Under the pieces are notes generated by a model. That model was not told where the DNA came from, made no database searches, and saw only the letters and a program-made list of their open reading frames with translations. Positions 44,674 to 56,799 of a stretch of 64,000 bases of DNA are shown here, in pieces; the stretch's first letter is position 1, and each line of letters starts with the position of its first letter. Source of the stretch: Pseudisothecium myosuroides (Eukaryota > Streptophyta > Bryopsida > Hypnales > Lembophyllaceae); assembly GCA_951799445.1 (NCBI GenBank), contig OX637290.1, forward strand, positions 31,738,987 through 31,802,986, in the 5' to 3' direction. A program made the translations under genes and the position numbers.

Positions 44674-46430
44674 TCTCCCCAACCGTCACTTTTTGCTATT
44701 GTGCCTAATTTCTATTATTAGACCAATCACATTTTCATATTTTCTTGTTGGCAAGAAAAAGGAAGCTCCAACGAAAGCATCATTTGGATACTGTGTACAA
44801 AATTTATGAATGGTCAAAGTTTTTTTTGGGTAGATGTTCTAAAATCATTTCTTGAGCATATATACATATTGATTTTGGAGATGTACACTAAGTGATGATG
44901 GAGGATTTAGGCAGGTGCAATTTTGGATGTATCCATCTTTATACATTTTCCCTTGGTGGTAGCTTGATAAGCACTCTGGGATACGAGGAGGGCAGACAAA
45001 TCATCAAATTTTGTTCATCCATCCAACTATCATTTATATGTACGTCATCCATGGTATTACCTAAAATTAATAAAGTCCGTTCAAAATTTGCAAACATTAC
45101 GTTTATGAGAGATGCTTTGGGCAATTTCATCAAAAAAATTCTTCTTCTTCTTTTAATGTAATTAAAGATTCATTGTTTTTTCCTAGTAGTGCATGTTATG
45201 AAATGAATTTACATATGGTTATAAATTTTTATAAAGGAGGGATATTTTCATCAATAATATTTTGTGAAGACTCACCTATATGAATAGCACTAGCACATAT
45301 ATAATGGGTAAAATTATCTTGCTTGTAAGAATTTATAAGCATATGTAAATTCATTTTATAATGTACAAGAGTAGGACAAATCGATGTAGCTTTGCCAACA
45401 TTGAAATCATGTAAAATTTTGGTATGAAAATTGGTTTGTGCCCAAATCAGTGTTGTAGGCATTTATAGTACTTGTGCCAAATGCTTGAGGTCCCTGAAAA
45501 GAATTCTTTTTGCATTAGAGCTTACAATATGACCTGCATATATTTTCAAATTCTTTTATTAATTCTAAACCAAAGATGAAAATTCTTTGTATTTATGAAA
45601 GGAAGAGTTAGTAAAAAAAGTGCACCTAATTGCAATATAATGTACACCCTTTTCTTTATCTAATAATCTTAGATAATCATACTTATTTCATTCGATTTGT
45701 GCCACATGAATAAGGGACATATGACAATCTTGATTTAAATATATCCAAAATCACTCCTATGCCAATTACTTTCCTTATATTTAATTTAATATACTTATAA
45801 CATGTGATAATAAGTTTTCTATCAATGTAAAAAATATTGTTAGTTTTATAGAGAAAAAATTGATTTTTATAATATTATAGTGAAAGACGAAAGTAAAATT
45901 ATAAATATAATCTAATTAATTTAAAAAAAAATTCTCAACATGCATGTACCAATGAATGATAATGTAAATTTTTTCATGTAATTTTTTTTACCCTTTAAAT
46001 ATGCATAGATATGAGTTTCAATTCAAATTACTATTATCAAATCTAAATCTAGCCATTATATAAATGATTGATTGTAAATTTTTTCTTAAATATGTAAAAT
46101 AAAATATTAATTTTCTTAAAGTAATATTTAGTAGGATAATCAAATTATTGGAATCTTTAAAAAGAGAAAGAAAATTACATCAATTATAATATATATTAGA
46201 GTAATTTGTGATTATTTTATAATTTTAAAATAAAATAAAAATAATTGGTATTTAATATTATAAAATTATAAAATACAAATAAAATACATACAATATGGTG
46301 TAGTTTAGATTTAAAATGTAGAATTTGCAAATATATTAATTCATTCAATCTTTTGGTGCTTCTATTTTTGTTTAAATAGTGTAATCTTGGCATATAATGA
46401 TATGTACATTCAAATTGATTTACTCCTTGG
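44674..46430. other. AT-rich intergenic with G-type relic
   Basis: Positions 44680-44940 contain a diverged G-type repeat (CTATTATTAGACCAATCA, AGCTCCAACG, GGTCAAAGTTTTTTTTGGG, TAGATGTTCTAAAATCATTT). The rest, to 46430, is extremely AT-rich with no gene. Confidence 0.5.
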
Positions 46431-46432
46431 TA

Positions 46433-46749
46433 CTACACTAAATAGGGTATTTAGTGTTGGCAACACTATTTGCGAACCATGACACTAAATATCATTAAGC
46501 CTACTAAAGTAAGTAACATTAAATGTAATTTCTAACATTAAATATACTCTATAGTAAATTTGAAATCTGAAAATGTTTACATTTAGTGTTAGAACTTATT
46601 AAAGGAAGGTAGAAGGAAGAGAAGGCAAAGGCGGCGCATTGAAGTTTAACACTACACTAATCGTCCTAAAATTGACATTTAGTGTAGGGTCAAGTAGGGT
46701 GGTAATTACACTAAATGTAATCCAACACTAAATACCCTATTTAGTGTAG
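46433..46749. mobile_element. P-type MITE with perfect 28-bp TIR (317 bp)
   Basis: CTACACTAAATAGGGTATTT plus AGTGTTGG at the left is matched without error by its complement at the right end. TA lies outside both ends (46431-46432 and 46750-46751). The word ACACTAAAT or its complement is repeated several more times inside, near both ends. The perfect ends suggest a recent insertion. Although the ends contain CACTA, they do not start with it and lack a 3-bp duplication, so TA-type (mariner-like) is favoured over CACTA. Confidence 0.85.
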
Positions 46750-49000
46750 TACAATGTCCCTCTTAATGGACTATATAGAATAATGTCTTCCAAGCCCTTG
46801 ATATAGGATTTGAAACCTTAATTTAGGATTTCTAACATGGCTAATATACAAGATTATAAATCCTATGAGTCCTTGGGAGGAAAGCAAATGTAGAATTCGA
46901 GTTTTTGTGCAAAATAACTTATAGCATGAGTAAACTTTAGACATCAAATCTTCATTTTTGTAAGCTTCTTATTTCTTGCCTTCCCTACTTGAATTCATTT
47001 AGAACCTTCATAATAATCATGAAGCACTAAGTAACCATATTTGTTGCATCATTAAAGAATAGACAAAATTTATTTTTTTAACATAAGGTACCCCCCCCCA
47101 TAACCGACCGAATAAGGAATTCCAACATGGTCTGGAATAGTGAAGGCAAAACAAATATTTTTCAAAGGTACATAAATAGAAATGCCATGGATTGCAAAAA
47201 ATTTGGTAATTTTATCGCTTGAATTGAAATTACTATGAATTTTGGAAGGCAAAAAATGCGCCGGACCCATAGCCAATGTCTAGACTCTTCTAATTCCGAT
47301 CACTCAATAACTTTTACCTAATCATTATTTTCTACTTTTTTTTCACAACTTGGGACATGTGTCATGTATTTATTAGTTCCAACCTTGAAAACGAAAAAAA
47401 AATGCATTCTAAGCGTGGTCAGAAATACGTGCACCTATAGGTCGGGAATGGGTCACTGGTCGGGAATGGCTCACTGGTCGGGAATGGGGGGGGGTACCTT
47501 ACTTGGATGTACTTCATCCCTTTGTTGTTGCTCTTGCAGTAAGCTCTTGAAAACATTTATAATTTCATCATTAGATGCCAACTTCCTTAGAAGTTAATTT
47601 GTAAAGATAAAGGTCAAATTTGGCAACTATATTAATTATTGAGACATAATTTGGATTACTATTTTGTTAATTAAAGATGCTTGTAATCTAGTTTAATTGG
47701 TAGAAGGCATTTTTTCAAAACTACTCAAATAGCTAAGGTAGAATGATCTTGCACTACTCATTTAAATTGAAGTGCATCAATATCAAAATTATATTGAGCG
47801 GTTATTTTTTACTAAGAATTAAAATAAAATCATAAATTCCTAATAACAAAGTATATCTTCTTGCCCATACTAATTTCAAATTGCATTTTGCTATAATTTC
47901 TTCAACTACTTCTAACTAACATGCTCTAAACTACAATATCTTACTCTAAAATACTTCTCCTTATAATATTGTATTCTAGCATCTCCTACCAATTTATTTA
48001 TTTTCCAAGAAAATGACATTCCGCAAATCCTAAGAACATATAAAAACATTCCATAGGATTCATTTTTTCCTATATAAGTTTTCTTAAAAAAACAAAAGTT
48101 CAATAACTTGGCACCTATTTTTAGAAATGTTTTTTGCCAACCATGACCTCTAGATATATTATTAAAATCTATAGTAAAGAATCAACCTTATTCAAACACA
48201 ATACAAGACTAGCCAACTACCAAATTAAAAAAAACTCTTGTAATTCATTAAGGAAGATAAATAATGTGTAAAGTTAAGTTTATCCTACTTCAATAAAGTC
48301 CTTCCACCCTTTAAAAATCAAGGTTAGTGTTGATTTCTTAATTTATGAAGACTATTAAAAAAATGCAACTTAGCAGAATAATTTAATGATGACTTTCACA
48401 CAAAAGTTGTAAAATATGATCTAAATATCATATTCATACAATTGGATCTACTACCATGCCAACTGGTATTTGTCAATATTATTTTAGGCTAATATTTGAA
48501 AATTCTTTTTAAAAATTTGAATGTAGAATGAACATTTGATATTATCAATAATTTTTTTAAATTTTTAGTGCAATGTGCAAAGCTTCAATTATGATGATTC
48601 TTGAAGATTTGTAAGTTGTTAATTTTTTCAAGTCAATTTTGAAGGGACATGTTATTGGGGCAAAATATACTTATTTCTTTTGAACTATTGTAAATGCTTG
48701 GAAGATTGAATTTCCACTTCCTCTTCTCACAAGTCTTGTCTAACCAAATGATACTCTAAAACAATTTTTGTGTCAAATTTGCTATACTACTCCACTACTT
48801 GTATATTTTCTTATCAAATGGACAAAAATAAACAATGTATCTTTAAAAATATTTCCATCAATTATCCAGGTCCCAAAAACTAGGTCCCCAAAAGGAGAAT
48901 CTAAACATAGATATGAGCATGTGGCCATTTAAATTTTATTTTCATCCTAGACCCACTCACCCACCATGTCCCAAAATAGAGGATAAGACCCCCGAACGGT
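46750..49000. other. AT-rich intergenic DNA
   Basis: No gene seen. GGTCGGGAATGG(G/C) is repeated three times near 47440-47490. The rest is AT-rich without recognisable families. Confidence 0.4.
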
Positions 49001-49992
49001 AAGGTAAGTCAAAAGAGCCTCCAAAAGAAATGGAGAAAAAAGAAAAAGAGAAGAAAAAGAAGGCTGAAGCGCAACGTGGAACCCCCCTAATTAAAAGATC
49101 AGCAGAAGATCCGGAAAGAAAAATGGCCGCAACGCCACGAAAGCCCGCCGTCATCATCATCGCAGCCGCGCGGCCAATGAGCCGCGGTCCGGGGCTTGCG
49201 GCGACCGCGGTGTCCTGCAAACCTCGTTGAGTGCCGTTGCCAGCGCCGTTGCTGCGCAAATGCTGACCGCAGTGGCCCAGGCGCAGCCCCTGCACCAGAT
49301 CGCCAACGCCCAGGACGCAACTCTCATGTTTCCCTCTTCACCTACTTTGAATTTCAGCTCCGTTTCGATCGGAAATTCGTTTGGGCTTGTGATGAGTGGA
49401 GAGCTCGAGCTTGGTGAGGGGAGAGCGTGTGGGCCAGCCATGAGGAATTGTGGGGCAGAAAGAGCCGAGCGAACGCTGCTCGAGTCTTCGTCGTGTTGAC
49501 AATTGTGGAGGTTGGGCAAGCTTCGCTAGTTGGAAGATTATTGACTTCGAATGGGGAAGACGATGGAGAGGTGCAAGAGCTTCTTGCGAAGGTGACGGGG
49601 GAGAGGGCGATGGCGCGGGGTCTTTGCCGGGGGCTTGGAAGTGGTGGACTTTCTCTGTCTGATGTCGGGGTTGGCGATTGGAGTGTTTAAGAGTTGTGGA
49701 ATCGTCTTGTGTTTCGAGGTTCGATGCGAAATTGAATGTTTTTTCCTGCGAAATTTGAGACAGATTTGGTCTGGTTTGAAAGAAAGTGAAGGAATTGAGG
49801 TGGTTGGTGCGCTATTAGGGTTGGATTTTGAAGCTACCTTGGTGAAGCGATGGCGGGGAGAGTGGGCGATTGCGAGTAGGAGTTTGGGTTTGGAGTAAGT
49901 GTGGAAGGCACGGTCTGAATCGCGGGGGGGGGGGGCATACTAGGACCGTGCCGGAGTGGAATGCTACACGTGAAGCTCCAGAGTCGTGAAAC
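49001..49992 (+). promoter_or_regulatory. GC-rich 5' flank or leader of the 562-aa gene
   Basis: From about 49070 GC content rises sharply and stays high to the start codon at 49993. Several overlapping frames of 60-120 codons are open on both strands, which is expected from composition. The plus frame at 49227-49499 (90 codons) is the likeliest of these to be an upstream exon or uORF but has no recognisable family. A 13-base G-run lies at 49923-49935. Confidence 0.35.
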
Positions 49993-51681
49993 ATGGAAGA
50001 GATTTCGAAGTCGACGTCGAAGAGGGCCCTGTGGCCGACACTGAAGAAGAAGCTCGGGGATGCTAAGAACCGGAAGAAGCAGAAGAAGCAGAACCCGTTC
50101 GCATTGCAGGGGCTGGAGAAATTCGCGCTTCTCATGGCGGAGCTGCAAGCCAAGAAAAGCTCCTTGGTCGACAAGACAGGGAACTCGGTGTCGGCAGTAC
50201 GGTACTTGTCGCGATCCGCGCAGGAGTGGACGGCCTCCACCATCGCCCGCACGACCAGCCGTCGCAAGGACACAGCATCATCTCCCAAGGCGACTTCTGA
50301 GGTCATGTTGCTGCAGCACTCGCATTCCAAGGAGACCACGGCCGAAATTGAAATCGTCGACTTCTCCCAGAGCTTCTCCTTTCCGGATCTCGGTCATGGA
50401 TTGGACTCTGAGGTCGTTGGAGATTTGCGTCGCGAGTCAGACTACGCTTCGGAGCCCGCGGAGGTGACTAGAGACGCTGTTTCGGAGCCCGAGCGAGAAG
50501 ATGTCGGGTGTTCGGGGATGACGGAGACGTCGGGTTTACCTGCGAAGTCGGCGAGACTGATTCGGAGTGGACGTCTCTTGCTACTTGAGAAAGGCTGGGC
50601 GCGATCGCCGAACTCCGCCGTCGCATTGCTGGTGGCGTTGAGCGCTTGTGTGGTGGCGCGCGTGACGAAGATCGGGACCTCGTTTTTCGAGTTACTCACG
50701 GTTGACCTTGTGCTCAGGTGGCAGAAAGGGAAGCTCTACGCGGATTTCTTGCAGTCATTGGTGACGCGACATATTGTGCCGCATCTCTCGATTCGTGTAC
50801 CACGAGGGTTAGCTTTGCTGCCGCTAGTCCGCCGCAAGAGACCTGTTCCCGAATTAGAAGCAATTCCGACACAGTCTGAAATCGAGTGCGAGCCCAAGCC
50901 AGACCCTAGTGTCAGTTCTCCCGTTGTTCCCGAAGAATCGTTTCCTCTCGCTTACCCTTCACTACCGCAGCTTCGAACTGACGTTCTGGAGAGCAATGCC
51001 ACGGGCAAGATTCGGACGCCGAGCTCGACACGGCGGTTGGTGCGGAAGCTGAGAGCGAAGATGTCGAAGTCTCCCACCCCAAGTTCCCCCGAGAGCTCTC
51101 ACTCCTATTCTTCTGGCGCAAGTCCAAGAAAAAGCTCCAAATTTTCGTTCTCACGACGGGACAAGGAGAAAGAGGTTTCGTCCGACGATGGCTGGCCCGA
51201 CGACGAAGTGTTCGCCGACAGCGCTTCCTCGTCGAAGAAGCGATGCATTTTAGGAAAGAAGTGCAGTTTCCGGAAGGAGAAGACACCTGAAGTCAGCACC
51301 ACCACCACCACCACCATCCGCAGGTCGCCGTTGGGGAGGAATTTCTCAATGGAAGCCTCATCAGGCAACGAAATCTCTTCAGTCTTGCAGGAATTTCGAA
51401 ATCCTTCGACGGTTTTCGACTCAGGTCGGAAGGATTTCGCTTTGTGGTTGATTTTGGGACTGTTGGTGGCATTGCTGTTTCTGATTGTGAGCCGTCTGTC
51501 GGCCATTGTTGCGACGTCGTTGTTGTTCTTAGTTCTCTCGCATGCTCACAAGGAGACTTCCAAGTACCGAATGCCGCGCAGGGACATGGCTCGATCGTTG
51601 CAGAGGACTGGTGGACGCTTCGACAGTCTGCCCAGGGAAGAGGCTTCATCCAACGAGTTTTCCAAAAGGGGAGGAAGCTGA
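49993..51681 (+). CDS. Predicted plant membrane protein, 562 aa, intronless
   Basis: Function unknown. The N-terminus is basic (KKKLGDAKNRKKQKKQ) and leads into NPFALQGLEKFALLMAELQ at residues 34-52, which resembles the NP-x4-GL-x-KF-x2-L-x-AEL motif I recall from ZCF37-like plant proteins; this is a weak, memory-based match. A hydrophobic segment lies at about 206-225 and a pair at about 482-500 and 502-518 that could form a membrane hairpin, followed by a basic 44-residue tail. Residues 285-475 are Ser/Pro/Lys-rich and probably disordered, with a run of seven Thr near 430. The ATG at 49993 is the first in frame. GC-rich composition across the whole frame and its length argue strongly that it is real. 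Confidence 0.75.
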   Translation: MEEISKSTSKRALWPTLKKKLGDAKNRKKQKKQNPFALQGLEKFALLMAELQAKKSSLVDKTGNSVSAVRYLSRSAQEWTASTIARTTSRRKDTASSPKATSEVMLLQHSHSKETTAEIEIVDFSQSFSFPDLGHGLDSEVVGDLRRESDYASEPAEVTRDAVSEPEREDVGCSGMTETSGLPAKSARLIRSGRLLLLEKGWARSPNSAVALLVALSACVVARVTKIGTSFFELLTVDLVLRWQKGKLYADFLQSLVTRHIVPHLSIRVPRGLALLPLVRRKRPVPELEAIPTQSEIECEPKPDPSVSSPVVPEESFPLAYPSLPQLRTDVLESNATGKIRTPSSTRRLVRKLRAKMSKSPTPSSPESSHSYSSGASPRKSSKFSFSRRDKEKEVSSDDGWPDDEVFADSASSSKKRCILGKKCSFRKEKTPEVSTTTTTTIRRSPLGRNFSMEASSGNEISSVLQEFRNPSTVFDSGRKDFALWLILGLLVALLFLIVSRLSAIVATSLLFLVLSHAHKETSKYRMPRRDMARSLQRTGGRFDSLPREEASSNEFSKRGGS

Positions 51682-53139
51682 GCAGGGCTGTGGGTATAAC
51701 ACTGTGGATTGTTCAATTTTTTGTTTTTATTATTCTCCAGCAGATGTGAACTGCAGTAATGAACTATTTGTGTGAGTGCTTACACATGGGCCGAGTACAC
51801 ATCTGTGGGAGGACCGAGTACACATCTGTGAGTATTCGTTGTCTTCGACGGTAGGTAAACAGGTTTTTTTTCCTCATTCTGTATGGTAGCAAAGGGAGCC
51901 GACTATAGAGTAGCCCAGGCTGACTTGCACTTCGCACCTCGGTGCGATCAATGTAAATAGTTCCATGCCTAAGATGTGAAGTGCACGTCAGGTCTGAGGT
52001 AGTTGAGTTGGAGATTCATGCAAGACTTTCCCACGGGTGCACGAGACCCGTGGGCTTGGTTGAGAATGTTCTCTGGAATTAAAGAGAATGTGCAAAATTG
52101 GGAAGTTGGATTGCAGGCAGCTTGATCCTGCACGTTGTTCTAGCAATTACTGTGTTTCAGGCAGCTCTGGAGTGTTGCCAAGAGACACATTTATATACAT
52201 ATATACATCATTGGGATCGTCTCTATGATTTGATTTCAGGCATGCTGTCTTCATGATCAGATTGGGTTCTTGTCGAAGGGAGACGTTATGCGTTTTATAA
52301 AAGTGGGTAAGCTGGAAATATCGTGACTTGGGTTTCTAAACACCACCAATTTGATTGACACGCCTTCAGGTGGTGAATATTTTGTTAATATTTTATTTGC
52401 CAGCTGACCGAATTTTCTAAGTGAGGTGTCATAACGTCATGATACGAGGCCAGGTGGGTTCGCACGATTCGGCATTTGTGTACGCGGTGGAGAGTCGGAA
52501 GCCCTTACCGGAAGCATGTTTGATATTCTCTTTGCTAACGGATAAGAATGTGGAAGTAGTCAAAGTTGTGTGCCTTTGATTGTTTTAACAAGTTGTTCAC
52601 ACTCGGTGCTGAGAGATGTTGAATTGGTTTGAATTCTTGTTTAAAATTTAAGTTAGGGTTGAAAACCATTCAACATTTCACCCATCCATATACTTAGCAA
52701 TCTTGGAAGATGAGATGGTAGGATCCAATTTGAAAACAATCTATTTTCAATTGAAATTCAACACCTACTAACTATAGTAATAATTTTTTTTTATGTGCAC
52801 TTTGATTCCAAATCTCCTATTGAACCAAATGACTCTTTAATAGTCTATAGTTCCCTTCAACCTTTTATAGTCATATGTCGAAGTATATTTTCATTGCAAA
52901 TACCCAATGTCAACAACTTTCTATACAAAAAATAAATAAAAAATCTAACTCATATGTCATCTATTAAATTAAAAAATATAATTTTTTTCCAAATTGTGGA
53001 TCTAATATATCATAATATCCTAAATGATAAGTCAAATTAAAAGAGAATTTGAAGACAAAAACTAATGGTAATAATAGAACTCTATCTTTAGAATGTACAT
53101 GTATAAAATTAAAAAACACTTTGTAATCTAATAGATACT
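51682..53139. other. 3' flank of the 562-aa gene and intergenic DNA
   Basis: The first few hundred bases are of moderate GC and probably 3'UTR; GAGTACACATCTGTG is repeated at 51794 and 51817, and CCCACGGGTGCACGAGACCCGTGGG at 52030-52054 is a near-perfect short hairpin. The rest is AT-rich with no gene. Confidence 0.45.
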
Positions 53140-53585
53140 AGTGTGCCGTATATCGTTGCCGCAACCAAAACAATAAAAGTATAAAAAAATAAATTTAATT
53201 AAAAAAATTTAATTCAAAAATAAAATTTTAATGCACAAAGGAATGCAAGAGTTTTTTTTTGCGGTGTGGAAGATTATGTTCTTGATACACATAGAAAGCT
53301 CTAAGGACAAATAAGTGCAAGGACTTTGTTTTGTGGCGTTTGGACATGTGATGTAAAAGTTATGTTTTTTTCAAAATAAAAGATAATTTAATTCAATTTT
53401 TTGATTCATAAAAACTTTAAAATTCAATAACGTCCACACTATAGGTCCAAACGCTATAAAACAAAGTCCGTGCACTCCTCTTCACCAAGAGCTTTCCAAC
53501 GGTACCAAGAACGTTACCGGACGCCTCACGGTTTGTTAAATCTCATCATATCAAACAAAACAAAACAAAACAAACAACTTATTTT
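53140..53585. repeat. L-family repeat, rearranged copy
   Basis: It shares with L1 (61161-61980) the words GTGCAAGGACTTTGTTTTGTGGCGTTTGGACAT-like and AAACGCTATAAAACAAAGTCCGTGCAC, plus AGAGCTTTCCAACGGTACCAAGAACG and an AAAACAAAACAAAACAAAC run at the right. The block AGTGTGCCGT...TTGCCGCAACCAAAAC is in the opposite orientation relative to L1's interior, so this is a rearranged relative. Confidence 0.65.
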
Positions 53586-55849
53586 AAGGTATAGATTTTA
53601 ATGATTTATAGATATTCATTAAGCCCATCTCTTTTCATTTTCAAATACAAAGGTTGGAAATCAATAATTTGTTTATTCAAATCTTAAATTTATATAGGAT
53701 TGCTCAATTTGACTAATAATGGTATATGCCTTTATATAAAACCAACTTCTTATAACTCTTAAAGGTTGTAGATATCCTCAAGGTTTTACAATTTTCAAAA
53801 CTTCATTATAAATTGACCATTAATAGATAAATTTAATAACAAATTTTGAATAGAATTTGTTTATTAATAACCATAGATTACATCTAAATAGTTAGATATG
53901 CCCAAAATATCATCAATAATTTTATATGATACAAATGAATTAAAAATAATGAATATTTTAAATTATTATTATTACAAGATTTTGACATTTTCTTAATGGT
54001 TTTTTTGTACCAAGCTTGAAATGTAAAACTCTAATCATTATAAATTTTTTTAATTTAATTTTCAAATACTAGTAAAAAATTTCTTAGTTCATATTTTTTA
54101 AGTGAAAAGGTCGTATGGTAAAAATGTTGGATAATTAGCATACTCTACGTTTAAAATGGATGAAATAACAATTTTAAGTGGACAAAATCATCATTATGTC
54201 TATCATTATTTTTAAGGATGTTTAGACCTTTAGAAGATCAAAAAATAAAAACAAGTAAAAACCTATCTATGATAATTGAAGAATAGTTGGCTATACAATC
54301 CAAATAGGTCACTTAAAATCTTGAATCTGATATGTATATGTTTTAAATCCTATAATGAATGATGTCCAAAACTCTACCGCTTATCAATATCAACTCTATT
54401 AAAAATCATTGCCATTCAACTAAACAATATATAATATTTTTTGAACATATTATGAGAGCTCAATGAAGTAGTATTCATTCCTAGTTGTGTACAATAAACC
54501 CAAGAAACAAAATGATTTTTATTAACATGTCACATGTTACATTGCCAAATACAAAACTATCCATTTTATCAAGATATATGCAAAACTACATATGGCCTAA
54601 CTTACTAGGATAGCAACTAATCCTATGTTTGAGCCATATACACAAGTTGAAGTCTAAAAAACTATAACATTATATTTCTTGTTGCCTCTCAAACATTTGT
54701 CTCAAAGCTTTTAGCACAAAATCTACAAAGATGTCAAATTTTGGAACATTGCACTCATAATTCAGTGTTCAACATTGCCTTGAAGTTGGGAAAATAGTAG
54801 TCACCTTAGTAGGATGGGCTCACTTAAGGGAAGGTGATTAGGTAAAATTTAGCCTCTCTACTTATAAAAGGTATTTAGAAGGCAGATATTTTAGCAATAT
54901 GTATATTCTCAAAATATTCTTTAATTTTAGAATATTTTGAAAAATATTCCAATATTCTACAAGAAATATTTCCAAAATATTTATAAAGACTATATTAGAA
55001 TTTTTAAAGGCCAAATTAGAATACTTTATCTTTATAAGTAGTTTTCTTTAAATCCCATTTTATACTCAAGTGTTTTTTTAAAGATTTTTGCATATTGATC
55101 CCTCCAAGGAAAATTATGAAATTCTTTGGATTTCATTTCTAATAGTTTTGTCAATTTTTTTGTCATTCAACCACTGAGATAGTAGGACTTGAGAAATATT
55201 CTTTTAGATATTCATACTTTAATTCTTATACTTTCTTCCATTAAGATAAGTTCACCTAATTCAAACATGTTTTTGAAACCAATCCCAATAGATTCTTGCC
55301 TAAAATGTACAACTTGTATTTATGAGAACCAAAGATTTATTTTGAATACACCTAGTTTTAGCTCTTTAAAACTCATATTTAATCCATTTAGTGTCCAAAA
55401 ATGCATTATGGTATGAATCAAAAATCCTCTTTTGACTTGCTAACAAAAGCCAACAAAAGCACAAATGACTTTGTTTCCCAATCTTTGGTTCCAACCATGA
55501 CAAGGTCATCACCTAGAACTTGAAGAAATTCAATTGTAGGTCATTTGTGTAATTTAGGATTTGATCTCTTGCTTCATATGTGATTCTTGAGTTTTTGTCT
55601 CTAGGCCTTTGCCCATGGATTTCTGTAGTTTGTCCTTGGTTACTTTCTTGGAATAAACTCCATGCTTAAAAAAAAAACACCCAACAAAAGCTTGTACAAT
55701 TCAGTAAGAGGAACCGTGCTCAAACCTTTATTTGGTGATACTGCATTATATTGTGGCATTTTGATAGCTTTTTAGTTCACATCTTGAATAAACTAATGCC
55801 GTTTAATTCAAGTGGGCCTATGAAGGAACCAAACTTCAAATCTTATATT
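53586..55849. other. AT-rich intergenic DNA
   Basis: No gene seen. AATATT-rich stretch at 54890-55030. No inverted-repeat element recognised. Confidence 0.4.
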
Positions 55850-56070
55850 TTAACCCTAGAAGGACGGATCGGACACTAAGTGTCCGATAAATGACAAAGT
55901 ATCCTTCTATGTACGACAGAAGTGGAAATGTTCATCCTTGGAATTTTATGTGAAAAGGGGAGGTCTTACACAATAGTTTGACCTCCAATGAGTGCTCTTG
56001 GATTTTTTGAAGTAAATGATTTACATGGTACCAGAAACGATGATTTCTACGGTGACCAGCCCTGACCTCC
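55850..56070 (+). mobile_element. A-family TTAA MITE, copy A6
   Basis: It starts TTAACCCTAGAAGGACGG (TTAA 55850-55853) and carries GTCCGATAAATGACAAAG, GACAGAAGTGGAAATG, TTCATCCTTGGAATTTTATG, TGAAAAGGGGAGGTCTT, TTTGACCTCCAATGAGTGC and GGTGACCAGCCC. The right terminal repeat and TTAA are missing; similarity stops near 56065, just before the LTR-like segment. Confidence 0.8.
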
Positions 56071-56146
56071 AATTTGTCTTCAGTGTCATGTTTGTATTGA
56101 AACCTTGTACTTGGAGTTTTCATTCCTGGTTCCATGTCTGCAATTG

Positions 56147-56556
56147 GATCTAAGGTAGGAAGCTGTAAAATAGTGGGCATTAAGAATGGACCCTATAAAT
56201 GGCTGTGAAATGGACATGAGTTGGTTTTGAAAGTGACTAGTATAGTCATTGAATGCATCAAGGAAAAAAAGCATTATTGATTGCAAGAGCCAATCATTCT
56301 CTTTGCTTCCCCATTTTTAATTAGAATTGCAAGTGAACCGTTTATAAGACCTAGGGTCACAAATAGGGACCTATGACCCAATTCGTTTGAAAATTCGTAA
56401 GTAATTCAAAAATGCTCGGAAAAATACAAAACCACTTGGGTTAGATTCCTCATCAATTTCTCTATGTCTGAAAAATGAGCTAAAAATATTCCCGTCCAAG
56501 GAAATACATGAAAAAGGCGGACCAGCCCTTAGATGCTCCATTTTTGAGCCTCCTAC
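56147..56556 (+). mobile_element. LTR-like segment, copy 2 (solo)
   Basis: Second copy of the segment at 16760-17172, with the same order of blocks including GGGCATTAAGAA, CTATAAATGG, GCAAGAGCCAATCATTC, AGACCTAGGGTCA and AAAAGGCGGACCAGC. No gypsy coding sequence is next to it, so it would be a solo or truncated LTR. It contains the TATA-like box near 56191. Confidence 0.6.
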
Positions 56557-56799
56557 CTTACAAATCCAAGTTGCATGGATTTGAGAATTTCTGAATTTGT
56601 TGTTGTGCTCAACTTGTGCTTGAACTTGGGTTTGCTGTTTCATTCATGCACTTTCATGTTCACAACATCAATGGCTTCCTTCAGCTTTCGAACCAATCAT
56701 CTCCTACTCTTGTCCAATTCAATTTAAGAGGCTTTGCGTAATTCTTGCAGTCCTTAGTACGGAAGGGCTGTGTGCAGTTGGTGGTGGTCTCTCCCCATT

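Noticed and set aside
46433..46749. Classification of the P element as CACTA
   Set aside because: CACTA occurs in the ends but not at the first position, and no 3-bp duplication is found if the element is set to start at CACTA, whereas TA flanks both ends in the longer definition.
49227..49499. Upstream exon of the 562-aa gene
   Set aside because: The frame stops at 49499 and I found no GT donor and AG acceptor pair that joins it in frame to 49993; it is kept only as possible leader or uORF.
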